64,000 bases of DNA from Endozoicomonas sp. 4G. GTDB lineage: Bacteria; Pseudomonadota; Gammaproteobacteria; Pseudomonadales; Endozoicomonadaceae. The stretch is from the NCBI RefSeq assembly GCF_023822025.1, contig NZ_CP082909.1, positions 4,756,001 through 4,820,000 of the forward strand. Direction: 5' to 3'. A program made the translations under genes and the position numbers. This document shows positions 9,001 through 18,900 of the stretch, piece after piece. Each line of letters starts with the position of its first letter. Position 1 is the first letter of the stretch. The notes beneath the pieces were generated by a model. That model worked only from the letters and a program-made list of their open reading frames with translations. It was not told where the DNA came from and searched no databases.

Positions 9001-9826
9001 ATTTATCGTTATGCATAAGGACTTTGTCAACTCAGCCATCTTTAGCGCCGATAACCGCTATTTGGTGACCGCCAGTAATGATGGCACGGCAAAAATCATT
9101 GCCCAAAAAGACGATAAGTCATGGGAAGAAGAAATCATCATTCGGCACATTGACTGGATGAGAAACAATCGGATCATATCAGCCGCCTTCAGCCCCGATA
9201 GTCGACACGTGCTGACTGTCGGCGAGGATAAGCGGGTTAACATCATTGGTAAACGAGCCGACGGATCATGGGTAGTAAAAACCACCATTTCCCATAGTGA
9301 ACGTATCAACTCAGCTACCTTCAGTCCCGATAGCCGCCGTGTGGCGACCGCCAGTGACGACAAACGGACAAAAATCTACGCCGAAAAGACCGATGCATTA
9401 TGGGAAGAAGAAATCACTATCCACCACAATCATTGGGTCAGATCAGCCACCTTCAGTCCCGATAGCCAACATCTAGCAACCACCCATTATAGTGGAACGG
9501 TGAAAATCCATAACCACAAGAATGGTGGATCATGGGAAGAAGGATTCACTATCCATCATGATTTTTTGGTCACTTCAGCCATCTTCAGTGCCGATTGCCG
9601 CTTTGTGATGACGTTATATTTGGATCGTATCGCGAAAATCACTTACCTGAAGGACAATTCATCATGGAAAGAAAAAAACCATACCCAATTCATTATCCGC
9701 CACCCCTATCCAATCTCAGCCAGCTTCAGTGCCAATAGCCGTTTTGTGCTGACCCGAAGTCTTTTGTCAACACTTGTGGGTCAAAAGAGCATTGTGAAAA
9801 TTACTGAACTATGGAAGGAAGAGTAA
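6098..9826 (+). CDS. RING/WD40 repeat protein, longest form with two extra ectodomain segments (array gene 3)
   Basis: At 1242 aa this is the largest copy. After four LAMM units (residues about 35-50) it carries a segment absent from all other copies, residues about 80-203 (SQWKISLLLPEGF through LPDNMADSGLETGH), and a second unique one at about 271-355 (RLQITRVNADGSTSE, FLDIEQLTDIDFW, paired Cys). Other copies read straight across both positions, so this may be the ancestral layout. The middle domain is complete (about 425-630). The RING is damaged: C667, C670, C685, N687 in place of His, H690, C693, C710 and C713, and the conserved Trp is Arg (NQRL). Ten WD40-like repeats follow from about residue 796. 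Confidence 0.9.
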   Translation: MAFLYFYKTDIQHGLFWHFLANKKGVFAVFVLSLLAMMLAMMLAMMLAMMIVPLCYSSTLIDRHHPDGHKVRIEINDGRNPRDVSQWKISLLLPEGFNDRNNTLCFKAPIAPADSNSIATLVINDLSNYCYQLVLPTREQTPVFQRANGTLVHLKSTTAERPELASVTTDQLLNGKANTTPVTLLALPDNMADSGLETGHAGNSTLTLTGGKLADNADFPSVGNGDNGGFFYSPPPPWRGGGGRPSGLFEIDLTILQPVINWLMSIGKDSVSFEEQPSPARLQITRVNADGSTSEAVIPVSWLGFLDIEQLTDIDFWDTLLQRATTTCPASDSFQRQLSCLQLFLERTVLKTHHGDGQQAANEEGRPAGSRPNAGSKDATNHQQQEKREAPEDQGSKSPGEGNNGSGDGNNRKDDNGEKSKDNASTQDLQVLANQLLAIIKSDDPNAAFEFREMLDNLGRPQRLQVLETKGTNIRGGTSTVTPLEAILELLRSSHEHSTRNRFIKQLIEATGNSYLMIWSDNNHLTILSKIVLDIIHKVNQSHQQPPIGHFEKRCFTEYFIQLLLLDSHPVERIRSLLEEISDLTIRNDIINNAKSLVFPSSFLDTLTQCNKHPSFHELIHLSNELRIQAQDVASETIDDYMVIHSFDENAMRVDKEESTHIIDAECAVCHEQFVRTSNIVKTPCNNLYHVDCLNQRLRKRQRDDSISTCPVCREKLTNLRKQLNGFNELLRKYDGCHSLAIAKRAVEEWNETETTYETLYHFVQFCRHSSQASDDSQFIKLLPTLIHPVTKAEIHHNGTINSATFSANNLLVVTASDDGTAKIYVYQSDGSWKEALTVHHDNAVTLASFSADSSRVLTTSKDGTAKIHVQKKDGSWHEEFIIRHHGPIYTATFSADNSRVLTASVDGTAKIHVLKEDGSWKEEITINHDGPIHLASFSDDGSHVVTVGKDNLVKITGTSADGSWQVKFIVMHKDFVNSAIFSADNRYLVTASNDGTAKIIAQKDDKSWEEEIIIRHIDWMRNNRIISAAFSPDSRHVLTVGEDKRVNIIGKRADGSWVVKTTISHSERINSATFSPDSRRVATASDDKRTKIYAEKTDALWEEEITIHHNHWVRSATFSPDSQHLATTHYSGTVKIHNHKNGGSWEEGFTIHHDFLVTSAIFSADCRFVMTLYLDRIAKITYLKDNSSWKEKNHTQFIIRHPYPISASFSANSRFVLTRSLLSTLVGQKSIVKITELWKEE
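6199..6247 (+). repeat. 12-bp LAMM-encoding tandem repeat (4 units)
   Basis: In-frame repeat of the GCTATGATGCTG/GCTATGATGCTA type inside the hydrophobic segment of the 6098 gene. Confidence 0.9.
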
Positions 9827-9890
9827 CTCCAGCAACGTCCCGGAAATTCTAGGCTATTCTCGGGTGCACTACTAATAATGAGATTCATCC

Positions 9891-12800
9891 ATGGTGTTTC
9901 TTTATTTTTACAGAACAAACATTCAACACGGATTGTCCCGGCGTTTCACAAACAAGAAGAGCATGGTTGGTATTTTTGTTCTTTCCCTGCTGGCTATGAT
10001 GCTAGCTATGATGATTGTACCGTTATGCTATTCCTCAACCCTTATTGACCGTCATCACCCCGATGGGCGCAAGTTTCGGATTGAAATCAATGATGAGAGA
10101 ACACGCAATAGCACATTGACATTGACGGGAGGCAAGCCCGCTGGCAATGCCGATTTTCCCGTTGTCGGCAACGGAGGCTTCTTTTATTTGCCTCCTCCTC
10201 CCTGGGGAGGTGGAGGCGGCAGGCCATCGGGATTATTTGAAATTGACCTGACTCTTCTGCAACCCGTCATCAACTGGCTGATGTCCATAGGTAAGGGTTC
10301 TGGCGATGGCCGACAGGCAGCTAATGAGGATGGACAACCCTCTGGCGGCAGAATTAATGCAGGATCAAATGGCGCAACTAACCACCAGGCAAAAAGAGAT
10401 GCACCTGAAGATCAGGAGAACCAATCACCGGGAGAAGGCAATGATGGCAGTGGCGATGGCAATAATAGAAAAGACGACAATGGCGAGCAGAGTAAAAATA
10501 ATGCTTCGACTCAGGATCTTCAGGTAATTGCCAATGAGCTTTTAGCCATCATTGAAAGCGACGATCCCAACGCCGTTTTTGAATTCAGGGAAAGGCTGGA
10601 TAAGCTGAACCTGCGTCAGCGTTTGCATGTTCTGGAAACAAAAGGCACAAACATCAGAGCTACGGTCACGCCGCTTGAGGCGATATTGGCACTGCCCCGT
10701 TCTTCCCATGAGCAGTCAGCACGTAATCGATTTATCCAGCATCTGATAGAATCCGCTGGCGACGACTACCTGATGATTTATGATGACAACAAACTCCTGA
10801 TGATTTCATATAAGATTGTTCAGGACATAATCCACAAGGTCAATGAATCTCACCAACAGCCACCCATAGGAGACTTTGAAAAACGTTGCTTTACGGAGTA
10901 CTTGACTCAAGTGTTCCTGATTAATTCAAACCCGGTTGAGCCTATTCGCAATCTATTAGAAGAAATATCAGATTTAGCCATAAGGAATGAAGTTGTAAAT
11001 GATGCGCAATCACTGATCTTTCCCGACTCTTTTGTGGATGTCCTGGCACAATCTGACCATAAACCATCGTTCCATGAATTAATGCGCTTATCAGATGAAG
11101 TGCGTATACAGGCGCAATACAGTGCCTCTCAAAACATAGATAATTACTTCGCTATCAATGCTTTGAGCGACCATGCTTTGAGCGACCATGCACTGCATGT
11201 GGATAAAGCAGAACCTACACACATTATTGCTGCAGAGTGCACGATATGTCAGGAGCAGTTTGTACACACATCAAATATAGTGAAAACACCCTGTGGTCAC
11301 CTTTATCACGTAGATTGTTTAAATCGGTGGTTCAAAAAAAGGGAGCTGGATCGTGAAACTAGAAATTGTCCTACTTGCCGTACAGAATTAAACGCCTTTA
11401 GTAAAAAACTTAACGACTTTGACAAACTATTAAGAAAATACAGCGGCTTTCATTCTTTAGCTATTGCAAAAAGAGCAGTCAACGAATGGAATAAAGCAGA
11501 AACAAGTTATGAAACCTTGTACCATTTTGTCCAATTTTGCCGACATAGCAGCCTGCCATCTGATGATTCCAAGTTTGTAAAACTCTTGCAACAGATCCTT
11601 CATCCCGTGATAAAAGCCAAGATCCGCCATGACGATGTGATCAAATCAGCCACCTTCAGCGCCAATAACCACCTTATGGTGACCGCCAGTCGCAATGGCA
11701 CTGCGAAAATCTATGTCTATCAGTCCGATGGATCATGGAAGGTAGAATTCACCATTCGCCACGGTGGTCCGGTCAAATTCGTCAGCTTCAGCGCCGATAG
11801 TCGCCGTGTGTTGACTGCCAGTGACGATGGGACAGCAAAAATCCATGTTCAGATGGAGGATGGATCATGGGAAAAAGAACACACTATCCAACACAGTGGG
11901 CCCATTCATTCAGCCACCTTCAGCACCGATAATAGACGCGTGTTGACCGCCAGCAAAGATGGTACAGCAAAAATCCATGTTCAGAAGGAGGTTGGATCAT
12001 GGGAAGAAGAAGGGATCATCAGCCATGATGGTCCGATCGATTTAGCCAGATTCAGTGACGATGGTAACCATGTGGTGACTGTCAGCGAAGATAACGTGGT
12101 AAAAATCACGAGCCAATCAGCCGATCGATCATGGCAAGTAAAAATCATCGTTATCCATAGGGACGATGTCAACTCAGCCATCTTCAGCCACGATAACCGC
12201 TATGTGGTGACCGCCAGTGACGATGGCACAGCAAAAGTCATTGCTCGGAAAGGCGATGAATCATGGGAAGAAGAATTTACCATTAGCCACATCACCGATA
12301 GTTCGGTCATATCAGCCGCCATCAGCTCGGATAGCCGACATGTGTTGACTGTCGGCGACGATAACCTGGTTAAAATCATTGGTAAACAGGCCAACGGATC
12401 ATGGGTAGTAAAAGCCATCATTTCCCATAGTGATGAGATCAACACAGCCACCTTTAGCCCCGATAGCCGCCATGTGGTGACCGCCGGTAAAGACCATCAG
12501 GCAAAAATCTACGGCGAAAAGACCCATGTATCATGGGAAGAAGAAATCACTATCCACTACAATAGTTCGGTCTCCTCAGCCACCTTTAGTCCCGATAGCC
12601 AACATGCAGTCACAGTCACCACCAGTCATGATGGAACGGCAAACATTCATAGCCTCAAGCATGATGGATCATGGGAAAAAGGACTCACTATGCATCATAC
12701 CGATAAGGTCACTTCAGCCACCTTCAGTGCCAATGGCCGCTTTGTGATGACCTTTGGTTTGGATGGTGCCGCGAAAATCGCTCAACTGAAAGGCGATGGA

Positions 12801-12953
12801 TCATGGGAAAAAAAAATCATTATCCGCCAACCCAGTCCAATCTTCTCAGCCAGTTTCAGCGCCAATAGCCGCTTTGTACTGATCCAAAGTTTTTTGGGAA
12901 GACAGGGTGTGTTCGACAACATTGTGTCAATTACTGAACTATGGAAGGAATAA
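9891..12953 (+). CDS. RING-H2/WD40 repeat protein, full form (array gene 4)
   Basis: This 1020-aa copy has two LAMM units, a Pro/Gly patch at about 100-110, a linker at 135-205 and a complete helical middle domain at 206-410. RING-H2 ligands C450, C453, C468, H470, H473, C476, C493 and C496 are all present (Gly replaces Asn in PCGH). A 15-bp duplication just before the RING gives ALSDHALSDHAL. Ten blades follow from about 575; blade 8 has a short insertion (VTVTTSHDG). The last Glu codon is lost, so the gene ends ELWKE followed by TAATAA, and the next gene starts only three bases later. Its terminal codons (GGAAGGAA) probably act as ribosome-binding site for that gene. Confidence 0.9.
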   Translation: MVFLYFYRTNIQHGLSRRFTNKKSMVGIFVLSLLAMMLAMMIVPLCYSSTLIDRHHPDGRKFRIEINDERTRNSTLTLTGGKPAGNADFPVVGNGGFFYLPPPPWGGGGGRPSGLFEIDLTLLQPVINWLMSIGKGSGDGRQAANEDGQPSGGRINAGSNGATNHQAKRDAPEDQENQSPGEGNDGSGDGNNRKDDNGEQSKNNASTQDLQVIANELLAIIESDDPNAVFEFRERLDKLNLRQRLHVLETKGTNIRATVTPLEAILALPRSSHEQSARNRFIQHLIESAGDDYLMIYDDNKLLMISYKIVQDIIHKVNESHQQPPIGDFEKRCFTEYLTQVFLINSNPVEPIRNLLEEISDLAIRNEVVNDAQSLIFPDSFVDVLAQSDHKPSFHELMRLSDEVRIQAQYSASQNIDNYFAINALSDHALSDHALHVDKAEPTHIIAAECTICQEQFVHTSNIVKTPCGHLYHVDCLNRWFKKRELDRETRNCPTCRTELNAFSKKLNDFDKLLRKYSGFHSLAIAKRAVNEWNKAETSYETLYHFVQFCRHSSLPSDDSKFVKLLQQILHPVIKAKIRHDDVIKSATFSANNHLMVTASRNGTAKIYVYQSDGSWKVEFTIRHGGPVKFVSFSADSRRVLTASDDGTAKIHVQMEDGSWEKEHTIQHSGPIHSATFSTDNRRVLTASKDGTAKIHVQKEVGSWEEEGIISHDGPIDLARFSDDGNHVVTVSEDNVVKITSQSADRSWQVKIIVIHRDDVNSAIFSHDNRYVVTASDDGTAKVIARKGDESWEEEFTISHITDSSVISAAISSDSRHVLTVGDDNLVKIIGKQANGSWVVKAIISHSDEINTATFSPDSRHVVTAGKDHQAKIYGEKTHVSWEEEITIHYNSSVSSATFSPDSQHAVTVTTSHDGTANIHSLKHDGSWEKGLTMHHTDKVTSATFSANGRFVMTFGLDGAAKIAQLKGDGSWEKKIIIRQPSPIFSASFSANSRFVLIQSFLGRQGVFDNIVSITELWKE
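11160..11189 (+). repeat. 15-bp perfect tandem duplication
   Basis: GCTTTGAGCGACCAT occurs twice in tandem, in frame, adding five residues (ALSDH) just before the RING of the 9891 gene. Confidence 0.95.
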
Positions 12954-12956
12954 TAA

Positions 12957-15905
12957 TTGATGTTTCAGAACTCAAGGTGCCGTTTTGTTCTTTCCCTGCT
13001 GGCTATGATGCTAGTAGCTATGATGCTAGTAGCTATGATGATTGCGCCATTATGCTATTCCTCAACCCTCATTGACCGTCATCATCCCGATGGGCGCAAG
13101 GTTCGGATTGAAATCAATGATGAGAAAACCCGGAACAACACCCTGACATTGACCGGAGGCCAGCTCGCTGGCAACGCTGATTTTCCCAGTGTCGGCAACG
13201 GAGGCAACGGCGGCTTTTTTTATTTGCCTCCTCCCTGGGGAGGCGGCAGGCCATCGGGATTATTCGAAATGGACCTGACTCTTCTGCAACCCGTCATCAA
13301 CTGGCTGATGTCCACAGATAAGAGCCGACAGGCAAGTAATGAGGATGGCCAACCCTCTGGCAGCAGACCCACAGGATCAAATGACGCAACTAACCAGCAT
13401 CAACAGGAAGAAGGAGAAACACCTGAAAATAGGGAGAACCAATCACCGGGAGAAAGCTTTGATGGCAGCGAGGATGGCAATAACAGAAAAGACGACAATG
13501 GAAGTCAAAGTAACAATAATGCTTCGACTCAAGATCTTCAGGCACTTGCCAACCAGCTTATCGCCATCATTGAAGGCGACGATCCCAATGCCGTTGTTAA
13601 ATTCAAGGAAATGCTGGATAAACTGAACATGCCTCAGCGTTTGCAGGTTCTGGAAACACAATGTACAAAAATCGGGGGCAGTACGATCACGCCTCTTGAG
13701 GCGATATTGGCACTGCCACGTTCTTTCCATGAGGGCTCAATACGCAATCAATTTATCTGGCAGGTGATAATAGTAGCCACTGACAAAAACCGCATGATGG
13801 TTTCACCTGACAACAGCTACCAGATGATTTTGTATAATATTGTTCTGGACATAATCCACAAGGTCAATCAATCTCACCAACAGCCACCCATAGGATATTT
13901 TGAAAAACGTTGCTTTACTGAGTACTTCGTTCAATTATTCCTGCATTATTCACACCCGGTTGAGCGTATTCGCAATCTATTAGGACAAATATCAGATTTA
14001 GCCATAAGGAATGAGATTATAAATGATGCACAATCATTGAAATCCCGCAACTCTTTTCTGGATACCTTGAAACTATATAACCTTCACCCATCGTTCCATG
14101 AATTAATACGCTTATCAAATGAACTGCGCCTGCAAAATGATTACATCGCTATCAATGCTTACAGCGTTATTGCAATGAGAGTGGTTGAAGAGAAATCTAC
14201 ACACATTGTTAATGCAGAGTGTCAGGTATGTAAGGAACAGTTTGTACGCTCGCCTATGGTTATAGTGAAAACACCCTGCAATCACCTTTGTCACGTAGAC
14301 TGTTTTAATCGGTGGCTCAAAAAAAGGGATCATGATAATTCAATTAGAAATTCTCCTACATATCGGGCAAAATTAAATGCCTTAAGAAAAAACATTAACG
14401 ACTTTAACAATCTATTGAGAAAATACAAGGGTTGCCATTCTTTAGCTATTGCAGAAAGAGCATTTAAGGAATGGAATAAAGCAGAAACAAATTACGCAAC
14501 CTTGTACCATTTTATCCAATTTTGCCGACACAGCAGCCCTAAACCTTATGGTTCACAGTTTGTAAAACTCTTGCGATGCCTCATTCATCCCGTGACAAAA
14601 GCCGAGTTCCGCCATGACGGTGTGATCACATCAGCCACCTTCAGCGCCAATAACCACCTTGTGGTGACCGCCAGTCGCGATGGCACTGTGAAAATCTATG
14701 GCGATGCGATCGATGGATCGTGGAAGGAAGAGTTCACTATCCGCCACCCCTTTGCAATCCCCTCAGCCAGCTTCAGCGCCGATAGTAGCCGTGTGTTGAC
14801 CGTCAGTGACGATAAGATAGCAAAAATCCATGCTCGTAAGGAGGATGGATCATGGCAAAAAGAAATCACTACCTACCACTACGGGCTCATTCGTTCAGCC
14901 AGCTTCAGCACCGATAGTAGCCGTGTGTTGACCCTCAGCGAATATGAGACAGCAACAATCCATGTTCTGAAGGAGGGTGGATCATGGAAAGAAGAAGGAA
15001 CCATCAGCCATGATTTTCCGATCCATTTAGCCAGCTTCAGTGCTGATGGTAGCCATGTGGTGACTGCCGACTTAGATAACGTGGTAAAAATCACGGGTAA
15101 ATCCGCCGATGGATCATGGCAAGTAAAAATCATCGTTTCCCATAAGCACCGTGTCAACTCAGCCATCTTTAGCCCCGATAACCGCTATGTGCTGACCGCC
15201 AGTGACGATGGTACGGCAAACATCATTGCCCGGAAAGACGATGAATCATGGGAAGAAGAATTAACCATCAGCCACATTCGCACCCATGGTCAGATCAGAT
15301 CAGCCGCCTTCAGCCCGGATAGCCGACATGTGCTGACTGTCGGCAAGGATAACCTGGTCAAAATCATTGGCAAACGAGCCGACGGATCATGGGGAGTAAA
15401 AGCCATCATTTCCCATAGTGCTCGTATCAACTCAGCCACCTTCAGTCCCGATAGCCGCCATGTGATGACCACCAGTGACGACAAACAAGTAAAAATCTAC
15501 GGCGAAAAGACCGATGCATTATGGGAAGAAGAGATCACTATCCACCACGATGGTCTCAGCTCAGCCATCTTCAGTCCCGATAGCCAACATGCAGTCATCA
15601 TCGATGATGATGGAATGGCAATCCTTAACTACGAGAATGATGGATCATGGAAAAAAGGACTCCCTGACTATCAATTTTATGATTTCACTGCCGCCTCCTT
15701 CAGTGCCGATAGCCGCTTTCTGATGACACTTGGAGATGGTATCGTGAAAATCAAATCCCTGAATGGCGCTTTCCAACACACTATCCGCCACCTCTGTTCA
15801 ATCACCTCAGCCAGCTTCAGCGCCAATAGCCGCTTTGTGCTGACCAAAAGTCCTGATGGTCCCGGCAGCACTGTGAAAATTACTGAACTATGGAAGGAAG
15901 AGTAA
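12957..15905 (+). CDS. RING/WD40 repeat protein with broken second zinc site, directly coupled start (array gene 5)
   Basis: This 982-aa copy uses the alternative leader MFQNSRCRFVLSLL instead of MAFLYFYRTD. TTG at 12957 is in frame, but ATG at 12960 is the likelier start, about eight bases after the GGAAGGAA in the previous gene's last codons. The hydrophobic segment has LVAMM units (15 bp) instead of LAMM. The middle domain is complete. The RING has C422, C425, C441, H443, H446 and C449, but the last pair CPTC has become SPTY (S466, Y469), so the second zinc site should be lost. Ten blades follow from about 549; blades 8-10 are shortened and diverged (HAVIIDDDGMAILNYEND). The protein ends in ITELWKEE. 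Confidence 0.9.
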   Translation: MMFQNSRCRFVLSLLAMMLVAMMLVAMMIAPLCYSSTLIDRHHPDGRKVRIEINDEKTRNNTLTLTGGQLAGNADFPSVGNGGNGGFFYLPPPWGGGRPSGLFEMDLTLLQPVINWLMSTDKSRQASNEDGQPSGSRPTGSNDATNQHQQEEGETPENRENQSPGESFDGSEDGNNRKDDNGSQSNNNASTQDLQALANQLIAIIEGDDPNAVVKFKEMLDKLNMPQRLQVLETQCTKIGGSTITPLEAILALPRSFHEGSIRNQFIWQVIIVATDKNRMMVSPDNSYQMILYNIVLDIIHKVNQSHQQPPIGYFEKRCFTEYFVQLFLHYSHPVERIRNLLGQISDLAIRNEIINDAQSLKSRNSFLDTLKLYNLHPSFHELIRLSNELRLQNDYIAINAYSVIAMRVVEEKSTHIVNAECQVCKEQFVRSPMVIVKTPCNHLCHVDCFNRWLKKRDHDNSIRNSPTYRAKLNALRKNINDFNNLLRKYKGCHSLAIAERAFKEWNKAETNYATLYHFIQFCRHSSPKPYGSQFVKLLRCLIHPVTKAEFRHDGVITSATFSANNHLVVTASRDGTVKIYGDAIDGSWKEEFTIRHPFAIPSASFSADSSRVLTVSDDKIAKIHARKEDGSWQKEITTYHYGLIRSASFSTDSSRVLTLSEYETATIHVLKEGGSWKEEGTISHDFPIHLASFSADGSHVVTADLDNVVKITGKSADGSWQVKIIVSHKHRVNSAIFSPDNRYVLTASDDGTANIIARKDDESWEEELTISHIRTHGQIRSAAFSPDSRHVLTVGKDNLVKIIGKRADGSWGVKAIISHSARINSATFSPDSRHVMTTSDDKQVKIYGEKTDALWEEEITIHHDGLSSAIFSPDSQHAVIIDDDGMAILNYENDGSWKKGLPDYQFYDFTAASFSADSRFLMTLGDGIVKIKSLNGAFQHTIRHLCSITSASFSANSRFVLTKSPDGPGSTVKITELWKEE

Positions 15906-15928
15906 CTCCAGCAACGTCTCAGAAACTC

Positions 15929-15958
15929 TTGGCTATTCTCTGGTGCACTACCAATAAT
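15929..15958 (+). promoter_or_regulatory. Promoter-like element inside the 64-bp spacer
   Basis: TTGGCT and AATAAT are separated by 18 bases, close to a sigma-70 promoter (TTGACA, 17, TATAAT). Their order and spacing recur in nearly all spacers. The -10 box ends only 11 bases before the ATG at 15970, so a transcript starting here would have a leader of a few bases or none. Minor variants occur, for example ATTAAT before the 28467 gene and AGTAAT before the 31285 gene. Prediction only. Confidence 0.45.
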
Positions 15959-15969
15959 GAGATTCACCC

Positions 15970-18900
15970 ATGGCGTTCTTTTATTTTTCCAGGACAGACA
16001 TTCAAGACGGATTGTTCTGGCATTTTCTGGCAAACAAGAAGGGAGTGATTGGTATTTTTGTTCTCTCCCTGCTGGCTATGATGGTTGTGCCACTATGCGA
16101 TTCCTCAACCCTTATTGACCGCCATCATCCCGATGGGCGCAAGGTTCGGATTGAAATCAATGATGTGAAAACCCGGAACAACACCCTGACAATGATGGGA
16201 GGCAAGCCCGCTGGCAACGCCGATTTTCCCAGTGTCGGTAACGGAGGCAACGGCGGCTTCTTTTATTTGCCTCCTCCCTGGGGAGGTGGCAGGCCATCGG
16301 GATTATTCGAAATTGACCTGACAATTCTGCAACCCGTCATCAACTGGCTGATGTCCATAGGTAAGGGCCGACAGGCAGGTAATGAGGATGGCCAACCCTC
16401 TGGCAGCAAAACTAATGCAGGATCAAATGGCGTAAATAATCACCATCAACAGGAGAAAAGAGAAGCACCTGAAAATCAGGAGAACAAATCACCGGGAGAA
16501 GGTAATAGTGGCAGCGGCGATGGCAATAACAGAAAAGACGACAATGGCGATGAGAATCAAAATAATGCGTCGACTCAGAACCTTCAGCTACTTGCCAATC
16601 AGCTTTTAGCCATCATTGAAAGCGAAGATCCCATTGCTGTTTTTAAATTCAGGGAAATGCTGGATAAGCTGGGCAGGCATGAGCGTTTGCAGGTTCTGGA
16701 AACAAAAGGCACAACCATCAGGGGCGATACTATGACTCCTCTTGAGGCAATATTGGCACTGCCGCGTTCTTCCCGTGATCACTCAGCACGCAACCGGTTT
16801 ATCGAGCAGCTGATAGAAGCCGCTGGCTACTACTATCTGATGATTTTTTCTGACAACAAGTTCCGGATGATTTTGTACAAGATTGTTCAGGACATAATCC
16901 ACAAGGTCAATCAATCTCACCAACAGCCACCCATAGGAGATTTTGAAAAACGTTGCTTTACTGAGTACTTGACTCAATTTTTTCTGATTACTTCAAACCC
17001 GGTTGAGCGTATTCGCAATCTATTAGAAGAAATATCAGATGTAGCCATAAGGAATGAGGTTATAAATGATGCACAATCATTGATATTTCCTGCCTCTTTT
17101 CTGGATACCTTGGCAAAATGTGACCAGCACCCGTCGTTCCATGAATTAATGCGCTTATCAGATGAACTGCGTATACAGCCGAAATACAGTGCCTCTGAAA
17201 CCATAAATGATGACATCGCTATCAATGTTTTCGGCGACAATGCACTGCGTGTTGATAAAGAGAAATCTACACACATTATTCATGCAGAGTGTGCAGTATG
17301 TCAGGAACCGTTAGTACGCTCGTCAAATAGGGTTATGGTGAAAACACCCTGCAATCACCTTTATCACGTAGATTGTTTAAACCAGTGGCTCAAAAAAAGG
17401 AGTCGAGATGATTTAATGAGAACTTGCCCTATATGTCGAAAAGAATTAAATGCCTTAAGTAAAAAACTTAACGACTTTGATAAACTATTAAAAAAATACG
17501 ACAGTTGTCATTCTTTAGCGATTGCAGAAAGAGCCGTTAATGAATGGAATAAAGCGGAAACAGATTATGAAACCTTGCACCATTTTATCCAATTTTGCCG
17601 ACATAGCAGCCAGGCATCTGATGATTCACAGGTTGTAAAACTCTTGCGACGCCTGATTCATCCCGTGACAAAAGCCGGGATCCACTATGACGGTGCGGTC
17701 AACTCAGCCACTTTCAGCGCCAATAACCACCGTATGGTGTCCGCCAGTGACGATGGCACTGCGAAAATCTATGTTTATCAGTCCGATGGATCATGGAAGG
17801 AAGAACTCATTATCCACCACGATGGCCCGGTCAAATTAGCCAGCTTCAGCACCGATAGTCGCCGTGTGTTGACCGCCAGTAACGATGGGACAGCAAAAAT
17901 CTATGTTCGGAAGGGGGAGGGATCATGGCAAGAAGAAATCACTATCCGCCACCGTGGGCCCATTCATTCAGCCACCTTCAGCGCCGACAATAGCCGTGTG
18001 TTGACCGCCAGTGACGACGGGACAGCAAAAATCCATGTTCAGAAGATGGATGGATCATGGGAAGAAGAAGTGATCATCAACCATCATGGTTCGATCCATT
18101 TAGCCAGCTTCAGTGCTGATGGTAGCCATGTGGTGTCTGTTGGCAAAGATAACGTGGTAAAAATCACGGGCAAATCAGCCGATGGATCATGGCAAGTAAA
18201 ATTTATCGTTCTCCATGAGAACGGTGTTAACTCAGCCACCTTTAGCCCCGATAGCCGCTATGTGGTGACCGCCAGTGACGATGGTACGGCAAAAATCATC
18301 GGCCAGAAAGACGATAAGTCATGGGAAGAAGAATTCACCATTAGCCACATTGGAACCAATGGTCGGATCAGGTCAGCCGCCTTCAGCCCCGATAGCCGAC
18401 ATGTGCTGACCATCGGCGAGGATAACCTGGTTAAAATCATTGGGAAACGGGCCGATGGATCATGGGTAGTAAAAGCGACCATTTCCCATAGTGATGAGAT
18501 CAACTCAGCCACCTTCAGTCCCGATAGCCGCCATGTGGTGACCGCCGGTTACGACCAACAGTCAAAAATCTACGGCGAAAAGACTGATGTATCATGGGAA
18601 GAAGAAATCATTATCCACCACAATAGTTGGAGCTTCTCAGCCACCTTCAGTGCCGATAGTCAACATGCATTAACCACCGATGGTACAACGGCAAAAATAC
18701 ATAGCCACAAGAATGGTGGATCATGGCAAGAAGGACTCACTATCTATCATAATTCTACTGTGATCAACTCAGCCACCTTCAGTGCCGATGGTCGCTTTGT
18801 GATGACCTTTGGTTGTAATGGCAACGTGATAATCACTCACCTTGAGGACGATGGATCATGGAAAGATAAAATCATTATCCGCCAATGCAATCTAATCTCC

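Noticed and set aside
16080-16110. Possible lipoprotein signal around PLCYSS
   Set aside because: Residues before the Cys (Val-Pro-Leu) do not fit the lipobox; the Cys is conserved, but acylation cannot be supported.
16735-16840. Ankyrin-like look of the middle domain (TPLEAILALPRSS)
   Set aside because: Only one such stretch per protein and no repeat; not enough for an ankyrin call.
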